A stretch of DNA of 25,873 nucleotides from an uncultured Ruminococcus sp. (GTDB lineage Bacteria > Bacillota > Clostridia > Oscillospirales > Ruminococcaceae), in the NCBI GenBank assembly GCA_947176685.1, contig CAMWRL010000004.1, positions 1 to 25,873 on the forward strand. Direction: 5' to 3'. The notes under the pieces were generated by a model, which was given only the letters and a program-made list of their open reading frames with translations, made no database searches and was not told the DNA's origin. Below are positions 1 to 7,536 of the stretch, piece after piece (position 1 is the stretch's first letter; every line of letters begins with the position of its first letter). The translations under genes and the position numbers were made by a program.

Positions 1-846
1 GGTTACGGGGGCTGTATCTTCTGTAATGGCGGAAGCGGTTACTTCACTGACGGAAGTTTGTCAGTCACCGGACAGCTTGACAAGGAAATCAGACGTATTC
101 AGAATAAATATGGCAGTGTTCCGGTAGTGGCGTACTTTCAGGCAAACACCAACACTTATGCACCGGCTGACAGGTTGAGGGAGATATATTATTCTGTTCT
201 GGAGCGTCCGGAAGTGTGTGGTATTTCAGTCGGGACAAGGGCTGACTGCTTACCGGAAGACGTTCTTGACCTGTTGAGTGAAGTCAACCGCAAAACCAGT
301 CTTACTGTTGAACTGGGTATGCAGACGGTTCACGGGGAGACTATTGAAAAAATCAACCGCTGTTGCAGTCACGGGGAATTTCTTTCGGGATATTACAGCC
401 TTAAACGCCGTAATATACGTACGTGCGTTCATATAATAAACGGTCTTCCGGACGAAACACCGGAGATGATGATTGAGACAGCCCGACAGCTTGCGGAAAT
501 GTGTCCCGAAGCGGTAAAAATACAGATGCTTCACGTAATAAAGAATACGCCCCTTGAAAAGCTCTACAGAGACGGTAAAGTCAGTATGCTTTCAAGGGAC
601 GAATATATTGATATTGTTGTAAGGCAACTGGAAATCCTGCCGCCTGAAACCGTAATAGAACGCATTACCGGAGACGGCGACAAGTCTGAATTAGTCGCTC
701 CGTTGTGGAGTACGGACAAGATTTCAGTACTGGGCGGAATAGACAAACGTCTTGCGGAGCTTGACAGCTGGCAGGGAAAATATTATGTAAAGTCAAATCT
801 TGTCAAATCATACGATTCTATAATATCTGTCAGACATTCGGAATAG
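1..846 (+). CDS. Radical SAM protein, YhcC/TIGR01212-like (5' end missing)
   Basis: The reading frame is open from base 1 and ends in TAG at 844-846, giving 281 residues; the start lies outside the window. The first visible residues, GYGGCIFCNGGGSG-like, match the segment after the radical SAM CxxxCxxC cluster in the YhcC (TIGR01212) family, where the last two Cys are separated by two residues. Downstream motifs fit the radical SAM barrel: VELGMQT near residue 100, then GLPDET and an IQMLHVIKNTPL stretch. The first cluster cysteine should lie just upstream of the window. The family binds a 4Fe-4S cluster and SAM, but its substrate is not established. Its last 64 bases overlap the convergent GH73 gene, so the two transcripts are antisense there. 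Family assignment is fairly sure; the exact function is unknown. Confidence 0.85.
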   Translation, partial: GYGGCIFCNGGSGYFTDGSLSVTGQLDKEIRRIQNKYGSVPVVAYFQANTNTYAPADRLREIYYSVLERPEVCGISVGTRADCLPEDVLDLLSEVNRKTSLTVELGMQTVHGETIEKINRCCSHGEFLSGYYSLKRRNIRTCVHIINGLPDETPEMMIETARQLAEMCPEAVKIQMLHVIKNTPLEKLYRDGKVSMLSRDEYIDIVVRQLEILPPETVIERITGDGDKSELVAPLWSTDKISVLGGIDKRLAELDSWQGKYYVKSNLVKSYDSIISVRHSE

Positions 847-1373
847 TTGCTTGCAGTAGCCCAGCCGTCTTCTTTTATCAGACGGCAGGCAGTGCGATAG
901 TCTTTTTCCCATATGAGGTTGGAATAACGTTCATAGCCCGTAATGAAGTCATAATAACCCCTGATTCCCTCTTCAAACGAATGGTATACCCGAAAGTCCC
1001 CGTCCATATGAATCAGTATGCCGTCTATTTCCTCGCCCGTCCGGAGTGTGACCTTTTCGCCCGTGTAAGTGCTGTCGGCTCTCATTCCGAAAAAGTTGTA
1101 ATATAATGCCGATAACTCACTTTCGCCCCAGCCGGATTCAAGTATAGCCTGTGCGGTTGTCATACTTGGAAGTATTCCGTACTTACTGTAGTTTTTCTGT
1201 GCGGCACTGCCGACCTGTTCAATGAAGTCAAGCTGTTTCCTGCTTAAACCGTAGGTCTGTACTTCGGGTTGTTTTTCGTGCCGGAAACACCCCGCTGTTA
1301 TGCATATCATAAGCACTGTCACTATTATGACTGCTGTTATTATTTTTGTTATGGGATTTATTTTTCTGGTCAT
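783..1373 (-). CDS. GH73-type glucosaminidase (peptidoglycan hydrolase), membrane-anchored
   Basis: This is a 196-residue protein. A hydrophobic N-terminal segment at about residues 9-28 is followed by Cys29, so it is either a signal anchor or a poor lipobox (TAGC, with Thr where Leu/Val is usual). From about residue 42 it is a compact glucosaminidase domain of the FlgJ/LytG kind. AQAILESGWGES, with Glu79 as the probable catalytic acid, is the family signature, followed by NFFGMR and a conserved YRxCxLI...GWATAS-like tail. Such enzymes cleave between N-acetylglucosamine and N-acetylmuramic acid in peptidoglycan. Its ATG overlaps the TGA of the upstream nitroreductase by one base (TGATG), which suggests translational coupling as the last gene of the two-component operon. 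Its 3' end overlaps the convergent radical SAM gene by 64 bp, and no terminator hairpin is seen. Confidence 0.85.
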   Translation of the reverse strand: MTRKINPITKIITAVIIVTVLMICITAGCFRHEKQPEVQTYGLSRKQLDFIEQVGSAAQKNYSKYGILPSMTTAQAILESGWGESELSALYYNFFGMRADSTYTGEKVTLRTGEEIDGILIHMDGDFRVYHSFEEGIRGYYDFITGYERYSNLIWEKDYRTACRLIKEDGWATASNYSECLTDIIESYDLTRFDFT

Positions 1374-1888
1374 CAGATATAACGCACCGTTTCAGAAATT
1401 TCCTTGTACCGGCTGTGCATTGCAAGGGGTTCTGAATCCTCAGCAGGATAGCCCATAGGCATAAGCAATACTGCCCGTTCATTTTCGGGGAGATTCATTT
1501 CTTTTTCAAGGCGTGACGGCGAAAAATAGTTAACCCAGCAGGTACCCACACCAAGTTCCCATGCCTGAAGCATTATATGCGTTGCAACTATTGAAACGTC
1601 CTGCACTCCGGAGTGTACTCCGTTTTCAAGGGGATTTTTCCAGTCTTCTTCCGAGTTGTATGTGAAAAGCAGTACAGTCTTAGCTCCGAAAATGCACTTG
1701 CTAATCTGATTGAGGAGTGCTATTTTTTCGGGACTGGTAACTACATAAATTCTCTGCGGCTGATAGTTGCAGCCCGTAGGAGCAACGTTTCCGGCAGTAA
1801 GGATTTTTTCCATAATGTCCTGTTCAATGGGCTTGTCAAGAAACTTCCTGACTGAGTATCTTTCCTTTGCGAGTTCTGAAAAATTCAT
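1373..1888 (-). CDS. Nitroreductase family FMN oxidoreductase
   Basis: This 171-residue protein starts MNFSELAKERYSVRKF, the N-terminal FMN-phosphate binding signature (RxSxRxF) of the nitroreductase superfamily. Later features typical of the short nitroreductases are the APTGCNYQPQ segment (residues about 36-45), a GVQDVSIVATHIMLQAWELGVGTCWV helix, and the closing MPMGYPAE motif. Family members use FMN and NAD(P)H to reduce nitro, quinone or other small substrates, and act as dimers; the actual substrate cannot be read from sequence. A Shine-Dalgarno AGGAGG lies just ahead of the ATG. The gene follows the response regulator stop (1891) by two bases and is coupled to the GH73 gene downstream, so it is very probably part of the two-component operon. 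Confidence 0.88.
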   Translation of the reverse strand: MNFSELAKERYSVRKFLDKPIEQDIMEKILTAGNVAPTGCNYQPQRIYVVTSPEKIALLNQISKCIFGAKTVLLFTYNSEEDWKNPLENGVHSGVQDVSIVATHIMLQAWELGVGTCWVNYFSPSRLEKEMNLPENERAVLLMPMGYPAEDSEPLAMHSRYKEISETVRYI

Positions 1889-1890
1889 AG

Positions 1891-2517
1891 TTATTCCTCC
1901 TGTATGATGTTGTTTTTTATAGCAAATACCGCAAGCTGTGTACGGTCTTTGAGATTGAGCTTTTCAAGCATTCGGGAAATATTGTTGCGTACTGTACCCT
2001 CTGCAAGAAAAAGCTTTGAGGATATTTCCGAGTTGCTGAAACCGTCACATATAAGACGCAGTATATCCATTTCACGGTCTGTCAGACTGAAATCAGCGGA
2101 CTGCACCGGAGCTTTTATAACTGTACGGAATATGTTCCGGCTGAATACCGCAACGCCTTCTGCGACTGCCTTTATGGAGCTTATAATCTGACTGCTGTCC
2201 ATTTCCTTGAGGATATAACCGTCAGCACCGCTTGCAACCGCCTTGTCGACAGTTTCCTTGTCGTCGAAAGTAGTAAGTACCAGTACACGTATATCGCTGA
2301 ACGACTGTTTGATTTTCTGAGTGCCGTAACCGCCGTCATATTCTGACATTCTCATATCCATTAAAACTACGTCCGGACGCAGCCTGATACATAACTCGTA
2401 AGCTTCCAGACCGTTGCAAGCTTCACCGACTACCGATATTTCCGCAGACTGCGACAATACCGATTTGAGACCGTCCCTTATTATCGGAATGTCATCAACT
2501 ATTATTACTTTTATTAT
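1891..2517 (-). CDS. NarL/LuxR-type response regulator (no canonical start codon)
   Basis: The product has a receiver domain (about residues 1-120) and a C-terminal LuxR-type helix-turn-helix (about 145-208; LTDREMDILRLICDG...EGTVRNNISRMLEKL). Read from an ATA at 2515-2517 it begins (M)IKVIIVDDIP, the expected receiver start, with the acidic pair D8/D9, phospho-acceptor D54 in VLMDM, the conserved Thr in VLTTFDD and the Lys in DGYILKEM. No ATG, GTG or TTG occurs in frame between the preceding stop (TGA, 2524-2526) and TTG 2455-2457. That TTG would remove the first strand and both acidic residues, which are needed for phosphorylation. A GAGGTG Shine-Dalgarno sits seven bases before the ATA, supporting initiation there. 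It is cotranscribed with the sensor kinase 42 bp upstream and likely regulates this operon. The ATA could be a real rare start or a point mutation or sequence error of ATG. Confidence 0.85.
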   Translation of the reverse strand: MIKVIIVDDIPIIRDGLKSVLSQSAEISVVGEACNGLEAYELCIRLRPDVVLMDMRMSEYDGGYGTQKIKQSFSDIRVLVLTTFDDKETVDKAVASGADGYILKEMDSSQIISSIKAVAEGVAVFSRNIFRTVIKAPVQSADFSLTDREMDILRLICDGFSNSEISSKLFLAEGTVRNNISRMLEKLNLKDRTQLAVFAIKNNIIQEE

Positions 2518-2559
2518 CGTGCTTCACCTCTTTTCAGGAACAGTACAGATTATTGAATA

Positions 2560-4083
2560 TCAACGGCAGGGAATTTTTATGATTACCGAAAAGCCCTCTC
2601 CGCTTACCGCAGAAAACCTCACGTTGCCGCCTAACTTTTCGGTACGGGAACGTATACCGGACAGTCCGCCGTGTTCGGAAATGCTTTCACAGCCCTTGCC
2701 GTTGTCGAGGATATACAATTCAAGACGGTCTGAAAGGAACTTTATTATAACGTCAATGCGGTCTGCTCCGGAGTACCTCACGGCATTTGTCAAGGCTTCA
2801 CGGCAGTTATCGTAAACTTCACGTATACAGAAATCAAAACGTCCGTCATCGTCCCCCTGTACGCACAAATCAACTTTAATTCCTCTCATAGCTTCGGTTA
2901 CAGTTCTGACCGCCTGAGTTACGGACTTCATAAAATTATCTTCCCTCAGATTATTTATTGAACACCTCAACTGCGTTATACCGCTTCGGGATAGCCCGTC
3001 CAGTTCCCTGACGTATTGCAGTACGGTTTCAGTATCGGAACTGGATTTCTGCATTTCGGCTTCAATAACTCTTGACAACGAGCTTATCATAGTAAACGTA
3101 TGTCCGGCAGAGTCGTGTATTTCCTGAGCTATACGGCTTCTTTCCTTTTCAATACTCAGACGGTGATACTCAGTGACATCACTGACAGTTACGATTTCCG
3201 CAACACATCTGCCGTTACTGCCGCAATGGGAACGCCTGAAACTCAGATATTTGTCATTGAGAAGTATTTCCGGCGAGCCTTTCGGGAAGTCCGTACCCTC
3301 TGGAATATTTTCTCTTATGAAGTTGTTCCGGTAGGAGACTTTACCGTCCGGAGTATATATTATAACTCCGGTATCAATGTTGTCAATAATGTCTTTCATA
3401 GCTATGGAGTTTATATCAAGAAATCCGTACCGTCCCAGAGCTATAAGAATCATTATACTTGAAAACGCAAAGAATAACGGAGTAAGTTCAAAACCTGTAT
3501 CAATAGCCTTTGTGACGGTAAGGGTATTTACGGCAAGCGGTACAGCCGCTGAAAGTATCAGTAATACTGCCTGTCTGGTTATATGACCATAAAGCCGAGC
3601 CTGTCTGAATGATATTGCAGCTATCGCCGATATTATGCAGACATAATATATTATCTGGTATATATAGAAACCTACAGCATATTCCACTCCGTCCGCATTG
3701 AATGAACGATAATACAAATGCGTTATCGGGTCAGTTACAACAACAGCCGCCGCCGACAGCGACACCAACGGAAGCAGCCGAAATAATTTTTTGCCGGACA
3801 GGTTGGTATACTCCGCCGAAAACATAAGCCAGTACGGTGCAAAACAGCTTATACCGATATTTCCAATAGTATAGCTTATGCGCTTCTGTCCGGAAGTGAC
3901 AGAGAATATTATAAGCAGCTGCGAAATCAGCCATAGTATTATTGAGACCTGACATACAGCAAAAAGTCTTGTCATACGGTTGGAGTTGCCTTTTCGTGTA
4001 ATCCACCACAAAGAAAAAGTCATTCCGGCAAATCCGGCAAGCAGAAGTATTACTGAAATTATTTTATCAATTATGCGAATCAT
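2560..4083 (-). CDS. Sensor histidine kinase, 7TM N-terminus, HisKA_3/HATPase
   Basis: About 507 residues. Residues 1-220 hold seven hydrophobic segments resembling the N-terminal 7TM sensor module of histidine kinases. A PAS-like domain follows (about 235-310; NIDTGVIIYTPDGKVSYRNN). The dimerisation/phosphotransfer domain has the NarX/DesK-type H-box SRIAQEIHDSAGH with the phosphorylated His at about 323. The C-terminus is a HATPase_c domain with an N-box (REALTNAVRYSG) and G-box (DNGKGC...GGLSGIRSR). It should autophosphorylate and pass phosphate to the adjacent response regulator. The start is ambiguous: ATG 4081-4083 has GGGAG immediately next to it with no spacing, and TTG 4093-4095 has no Shine-Dalgarno. 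ATG is preferred because the consensus promoter places the transcript start near 4106. The signal sensed is unknown. Confidence 0.9.
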   Translation of the reverse strand: MIRIIDKIISVILLLAGFAGMTFSLWWITRKGNSNRMTRLFAVCQVSIILWLISQLLIIFSVTSGQKRISYTIGNIGISCFAPYWLMFSAEYTNLSGKKLFRLLPLVSLSAAAVVVTDPITHLYYRSFNADGVEYAVGFYIYQIIYYVCIISAIAAISFRQARLYGHITRQAVLLILSAAVPLAVNTLTVTKAIDTGFELTPLFFAFSSIMILIALGRYGFLDINSIAMKDIIDNIDTGVIIYTPDGKVSYRNNFIRENIPEGTDFPKGSPEILLNDKYLSFRRSHCGSNGRCVAEIVTVSDVTEYHRLSIEKERSRIAQEIHDSAGHTFTMISSLSRVIEAEMQKSSSDTETVLQYVRELDGLSRSGITQLRCSINNLREDNFMKSVTQAVRTVTEAMRGIKVDLCVQGDDDGRFDFCIREVYDNCREALTNAVRYSGADRIDVIIKFLSDRLELYILDNGKGCESISEHGGLSGIRSRTEKLGGNVRFSAVSGEGFSVIIKIPCR

Positions 4084-4112
4084 CTCCCAAAACAATCCGG
4101 CGTTTCAGTTAA

Positions 4113-4141
4113 ATTATACACTGTACGCCGGATTATGTCAA
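4113..4141 (-). promoter_or_regulatory. Consensus sigma-A promoter of the two-component operon
   Basis: On the minus strand, TTGACA (4136-4141), a 17-bp spacer and TATAAT (4113-4118) match the sigma-A consensus perfectly. The predicted transcript start near 4106 gives a leader of only about 20 bases before the sensor kinase ATG. The promoter should drive kinase, response regulator, nitroreductase and GH73. Confidence 0.88.
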
Positions 4142-4176
4142 GTATTATTATTTTCTGTGGGATAAAAATTTATCTG

Positions 4177-6381
4177 TCATTTCCAGTCTGCGAAAATATC
4201 AGACAGTTTTTTGCCGTTCTTTTTGAAGTACTCGTTTACAGCGGCAACTGCTATGAAAAGTATTCCTGCTATGAACAGGTATGCCCACCATTCAAGTCTT
4301 TCAAAGTAAGTTGTTCCTGCCCAGAGGGTTATTACAACTATTGCCAGTGACGATATTCTGAACCATTTCAGATTCTTTGCAGTAAACGATATTACCAGTA
4401 CGACAGCTATTACCGCAAGTCCGAATATAGTATTCATAGCCTGACTGTAGTCCATAATATCCCATACCAGTCCTGCAAACGCAAGTATGAATATAGTTTC
4501 TGAAAGGAATTTCGAGACTTTCGGGGAGTTTTTCCATATATACCTATAGGCAGCTCCCATAAGGGTAATTATCGCAAGAGTTATTTTACTGTCAATGATT
4601 TCGGAATCCGGCAGTAAAAACGGTCTGTTGAGCATTGCAAGCATAGTCAGAAATGACGATATTGAAAGTACCCAGTTTGCAAACGTGCGGTTAGTTTTAC
4701 GGCGTACGAGGTTTGCGAAAAATACCGCCGCTGTCATAAGTGCCAGAAATATATTACCCTCAAAGTAAGTGAATACAAGCAATGCTGACGGCATTATTAT
4801 ATCGCACTTTGTTGTACATTCGGACTTCTTAATAAGTTTGTCTTTGAAAAAAATCCTTGCAAGAATCATCATTCCGCAGAATACAGCAAACATTTTATAA
4901 TTGCTAATTTCAAGCTGGACGGCAACGGCTGTAAATCCGCCGACTGAAAACATACCAGTCCAGTTATTCGGCATAAGACAAGATACTGCTGTATGAAAAA
5001 AACATATCATCATCAATAAAAATATATTTTGCGGTATGTCAAACGCCATAAGCATTAAAGATATTCCGGCAGCAAGCATATTTGCATAAAGTACGGTACG
5101 GGAATTTTTCTTCGGAAAAAAGCGCATCAGCAGTATGGTTGACAGACACATAGAAACCGCAAATATATTAAATGCAGTATAACTGCTGCGGAGTAAGGCA
5201 ATTATAAACGGAAGTATCGGTGAAGCCAGTCCGGAGATAACCTGTGCGGTTTTGCTTTTTGAAAATGCATATGACATAATAAGTCCGGACAGTATCACGG
5301 GAATGGCAAGTGCTGTATTATCATCAAGAGTTGCCGCAAATACAGCACTCCACACTGCAAACCCAAGAGTAAGAAGTTCAGAGAATTTATTTCTGAGACA
5401 GGGAATAAATCTGTTTGCAGAATATACGGCAAGCATTATTCCGGAAAATATCATTATTTCAGTATCATCCGTCTTTGCTTCGGAGCATAGCATAAAAGTT
5501 ACCCATACGCTTACAACGCTTTGCAATCCTTTAAGAACAGAGCTTTTAAGATATATTCCGTAGCCGATAAGCTGAATCAGCGTCACAAACACAATAAAGT
5601 ATGCTGTACCGTCCGGAACTACAGTTTTATCAACCGCCCATATAAGCGCAAGTATGGAAAATATTACCATAGACATTCCGGCGGACTTTTTTATAACTTC
5701 GTTGAAGATTGTACCGAATACAAGCCATACTGCCATAAAGGTCTGCAGCAATACCATTATTATGGCGAAAGTATCATATCCGTCCGAAATCTGTCCGGCA
5801 AGGAATATGACCGTTGCAGTCAGCGACATACACGACAGATATTTGAAAGCCGTTATATCAGAAAGTTTACTTTGGGCAAATGCTGCTCCTGCTACTATGA
5901 GCGCACTCAGTGCATACAACATACAACAGCCGTCACCGTCTACGGAAAGCCATTCCCCGAAAAGTTCATAGTAACCTGCTGTGATGTTCGTTACGGCAAG
6001 GAGTATTATTCCGATTACTCCGAAAGCCGAAGCCGTGCCGTCAAGTTTAAGGAACTTCCTGAACACAACGCCTGCTCCGTACATCACGCCGGAAACCGCA
6101 AGCATTATAAATACTCTGCCTGCTGGAGAAGTGTTCACCCAGCCGGCACACCCGAACGCTATTCCGGACAGTACTATGAAAACCGTTCCGATTATGAACA
6201 TTATTTCCGAACCGCTGAATTTGCGGACAGGCTTTTTTTCCCTGAAAGTCTCCTCAGCGGATTCGCCGGAACTGCCCTTGATTTTCCGGACAATCCATAT
6301 TATGAATTTTATAATCACAATCAGTGCCGCTATAGGCAGTACTACAAAAATAAGAAAAAGCAATAAAATAAGTTCGTTCAT
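4177..6381 (-). CDS. Large polytopic membrane protein of unknown function
   Basis: This is a 734-residue protein dominated by about 20 hydrophobic segments. After a first membrane helix (residues about 3-30), a short charged stretch (KIKGSSGESAEETFREKK) precedes a regular series of helices to near the C-terminus, which ends in a short basic/acidic tail. The repeated helix layout (SGSEIMFIIGTVFIVLSG and following) is reminiscent of the DUF2157/DUF2339 group of multi-pass proteins, but no catalytic or transport motif was recognised, so that family link is weak. The ATG at 6379-6381 has AAAGGACG eight or nine bases upstream. It has its own promoter and is followed within 40 bp by the two-component promoter, with no hairpin terminator seen. 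A polymer flippase-like or permease-like role is possible but unsupported. Confidence 0.85.
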   Translation of the reverse strand: MNELILLLFLIFVVLPIAALIVIIKFIIWIVRKIKGSSGESAEETFREKKPVRKFSGSEIMFIIGTVFIVLSGIAFGCAGWVNTSPAGRVFIMLAVSGVMYGAGVVFRKFLKLDGTASAFGVIGIILLAVTNITAGYYELFGEWLSVDGDGCCMLYALSALIVAGAAFAQSKLSDITAFKYLSCMSLTATVIFLAGQISDGYDTFAIIMVLLQTFMAVWLVFGTIFNEVIKKSAGMSMVIFSILALIWAVDKTVVPDGTAYFIVFVTLIQLIGYGIYLKSSVLKGLQSVVSVWVTFMLCSEAKTDDTEIMIFSGIMLAVYSANRFIPCLRNKFSELLTLGFAVWSAVFAATLDDNTALAIPVILSGLIMSYAFSKSKTAQVISGLASPILPFIIALLRSSYTAFNIFAVSMCLSTILLMRFFPKKNSRTVLYANMLAAGISLMLMAFDIPQNIFLLMMICFFHTAVSCLMPNNWTGMFSVGGFTAVAVQLEISNYKMFAVFCGMMILARIFFKDKLIKKSECTTKCDIIMPSALLVFTYFEGNIFLALMTAAVFFANLVRRKTNRTFANWVLSISSFLTMLAMLNRPFLLPDSEIIDSKITLAIITLMGAAYRYIWKNSPKVSKFLSETIFILAFAGLVWDIMDYSQAMNTIFGLAVIAVVLVISFTAKNLKWFRISSLAIVVITLWAGTTYFERLEWWAYLFIAGILFIAVAAVNEYFKKNGKKLSDIFADWK

Positions 6382-6405
6382 ATAATCACGTCCTTTCTAT
6401 GGAAT

Positions 6406-6434
6406 ATTATACCACAAGTCAGGAGTAATTTGAA
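6406..6434 (-). promoter_or_regulatory. Promoter of the polytopic membrane protein
   Basis: Minus strand: extended -10 TGG-TATAAT (6406-6411), a 17-bp spacer and a weaker -35 TTCAAA (6429-6434). It lies 25 bp before the ATG of the membrane protein, directly downstream of the TGTCAC repeat cluster at 6444-6471. Confidence 0.7.
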
Positions 6435-6443
6435 GATGTCATC

Positions 6444-6471
6444 TGTCACATTATGAGTGACATTTGTCACT
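6444..6471. repeat. Cluster of alternating TGTCAC / GTGACA repeats
   Basis: Two interlocking inverted repeats share one arm: GTCAC (6445-6449) with GTGAC (6457-6461), and AGTGACA (6456-6462) with TGTCACT (6465-6471). The second overlaps the stop codon of the tyrosine recombinase. A related TGTCAT lies at about 6437-6442. It could be an operator for the membrane-protein promoter just downstream, or a recombinase-related site; the sequence alone does not decide. Confidence 0.5.
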
Positions 6472-7441
6472 ATTTTTTACGGCTGACGGAAATTCCTTTC
6501 ATAGCCTTTTCAACCTTGTCTGAATCTGCATTTGCATAAATCTGGGTAGAGGTCATATCCTTATGTCCTAAAATGTCTTTCATCACGCTGAGGTCAACGC
6601 CCTTGCGGTACATAATAGTTGCGGCAGTATGGCGGAGTTTGTTCGGACTAAGACCCTTGTCCCCGAAACCCGCATTTTCCATACGTTTTTTAACTATCTG
6701 TTCTATCCAGCGTCCGGTAAGTCTCTTGCCGCCTTTTCCCACGAAAACAGCGTGACGGTCATAACGTTTCCCCTCGAAAAACTTTTCCTTGAAGTCCTTG
6801 TATTCATCAAGGGCTTCCATACACGCCTTATTGAAATATATCGTCCTTGTGGTATTTTTTTCCCTTACGGTAACAGTACCGTCCGGCTTGATGTCGTGGT
6901 CGTTGAGGCGCACAAGCTCACTAAGACGAATACCGCAGTTTATGAGTATAACAAGTATACAGTAATCACGTTCACTGTTCTGCCCGTCTATTGAGTTCAG
7001 AAGCGTTATACAGTCGTTTTCGCTCATAAATTTCGGCGGTTCTTTTTTTATAGCCGGAAGTTCCAGTTTTTCGGTCGGGTCATCTTCAATTGCCCCTGTC
7101 GTTACGCAAAGATACCGGAAAAACATTCTCAATACTGTTGAACGCCTTGTTACAGTTCTGGGACTGTTGTTTCTGGTGATTTTCAGATAATCAATGTATC
7201 TGTATATATCATCAATATTTATGCTGTTCAGAAAATCAACGTCTATGTCCATTACCGGAATAGTGTCTATCTTCTGCACGGGACTGCCCTGACCTTTAAT
7301 GAACTTCATATATCTGAAAAACATCATCAAATCCCTGTAATAGTTGTAAACAGTCTGTTCGCTGGATTTCTTTACTTTTTCGCAGTAGTCCAGAAAGCCC
7401 CTCAGTTCCCTGAAGCATAAATCCGCCTGTATTTCAAACAT
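6470..7441 (-). CDS. Tyrosine recombinase / integrase, XerC/D-like
   Basis: About 323 residues: an N-terminal SAM-like core-binding domain (about 1-115) and a C-terminal catalytic domain (about 140-320). Catalytic residues visible are Arg172 (CGIRLSEL), Lys195 in the beta-hairpin, Arg270 and His271 (NKLRHTAATIMY), His293 (ILGHKD) and nucleophile Tyr302 (TQIYANAD). The first His of the usual HxxR box is Asn here (N267). The start is taken as ATG 7439-7441, with AGGAG eight bases upstream; the alternatives GTG 7448-7450 and ATG 7445-7447 lie too close to that ribosome binding site. It has its own consensus promoter. No terminal repeats or mobile-element cargo surround it, so it may be a stand-alone chromosomal Xer-like recombinase or the remnant of an integrated element. 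Target unknown. Confidence 0.88.
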   Translation of the reverse strand: MFEIQADLCFRELRGFLDYCEKVKKSSEQTVYNYYRDLMMFFRYMKFIKGQGSPVQKIDTIPVMDIDVDFLNSINIDDIYRYIDYLKITRNNSPRTVTRRSTVLRMFFRYLCVTTGAIEDDPTEKLELPAIKKEPPKFMSENDCITLLNSIDGQNSERDYCILVILINCGIRLSELVRLNDHDIKPDGTVTVREKNTTRTIYFNKACMEALDEYKDFKEKFFEGKRYDRHAVFVGKGGKRLTGRWIEQIVKKRMENAGFGDKGLSPNKLRHTAATIMYRKGVDLSVMKDILGHKDMTSTQIYANADSDKVEKAMKGISVSRKK

Positions 7442-7461
7442 TGTCATCACTCCTTTTTTAT

Positions 7462-7490
7462 ATTATACAGCATTCCGGACTTAAATTCAA
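7462..7490 (-). promoter_or_regulatory. Sigma-A promoter of the tyrosine recombinase
   Basis: Minus strand: TTGAAT (7485-7490), a 17-bp spacer and TATAAT (7462-7467), about 20 bp upstream of the chosen ATG and just ahead of the AGGAG ribosome binding site. Confidence 0.8.
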
Positions 7491-7499
7491 CAGATATGC

Positions 7500-7530
7500 A
7501 AAAATACCGGATAAAAATATTATCCGGTAT
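7500..7530 (-). terminator. Intrinsic terminator after the sigma / Thr-rich protein operon
   Basis: Perfect 10-bp stem (7504-7513 with 7521-7530, core TACCGGATA) with a 7-base loop, followed on the minus strand by a run of T (7500-7504). It lies directly after the stop at 7537-7539. Confidence 0.85.
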
Positions 7531-7536
7531 CTTACA

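Noticed and set aside
5521..6366. Long open frame of about 280 codons on the plus strand
   Set aside because: It is antisense to the polytopic membrane protein, has Tyr/Cys/His-rich nonsense-like composition, and has no ribosome binding site or known motif.
6456..6480. Hairpin followed by a T run on the plus strand, as a terminator
   Set aside because: No plus-strand gene lies upstream, and on the minus strand the T run precedes the hairpin rather than following it; kept instead as a repeat cluster.
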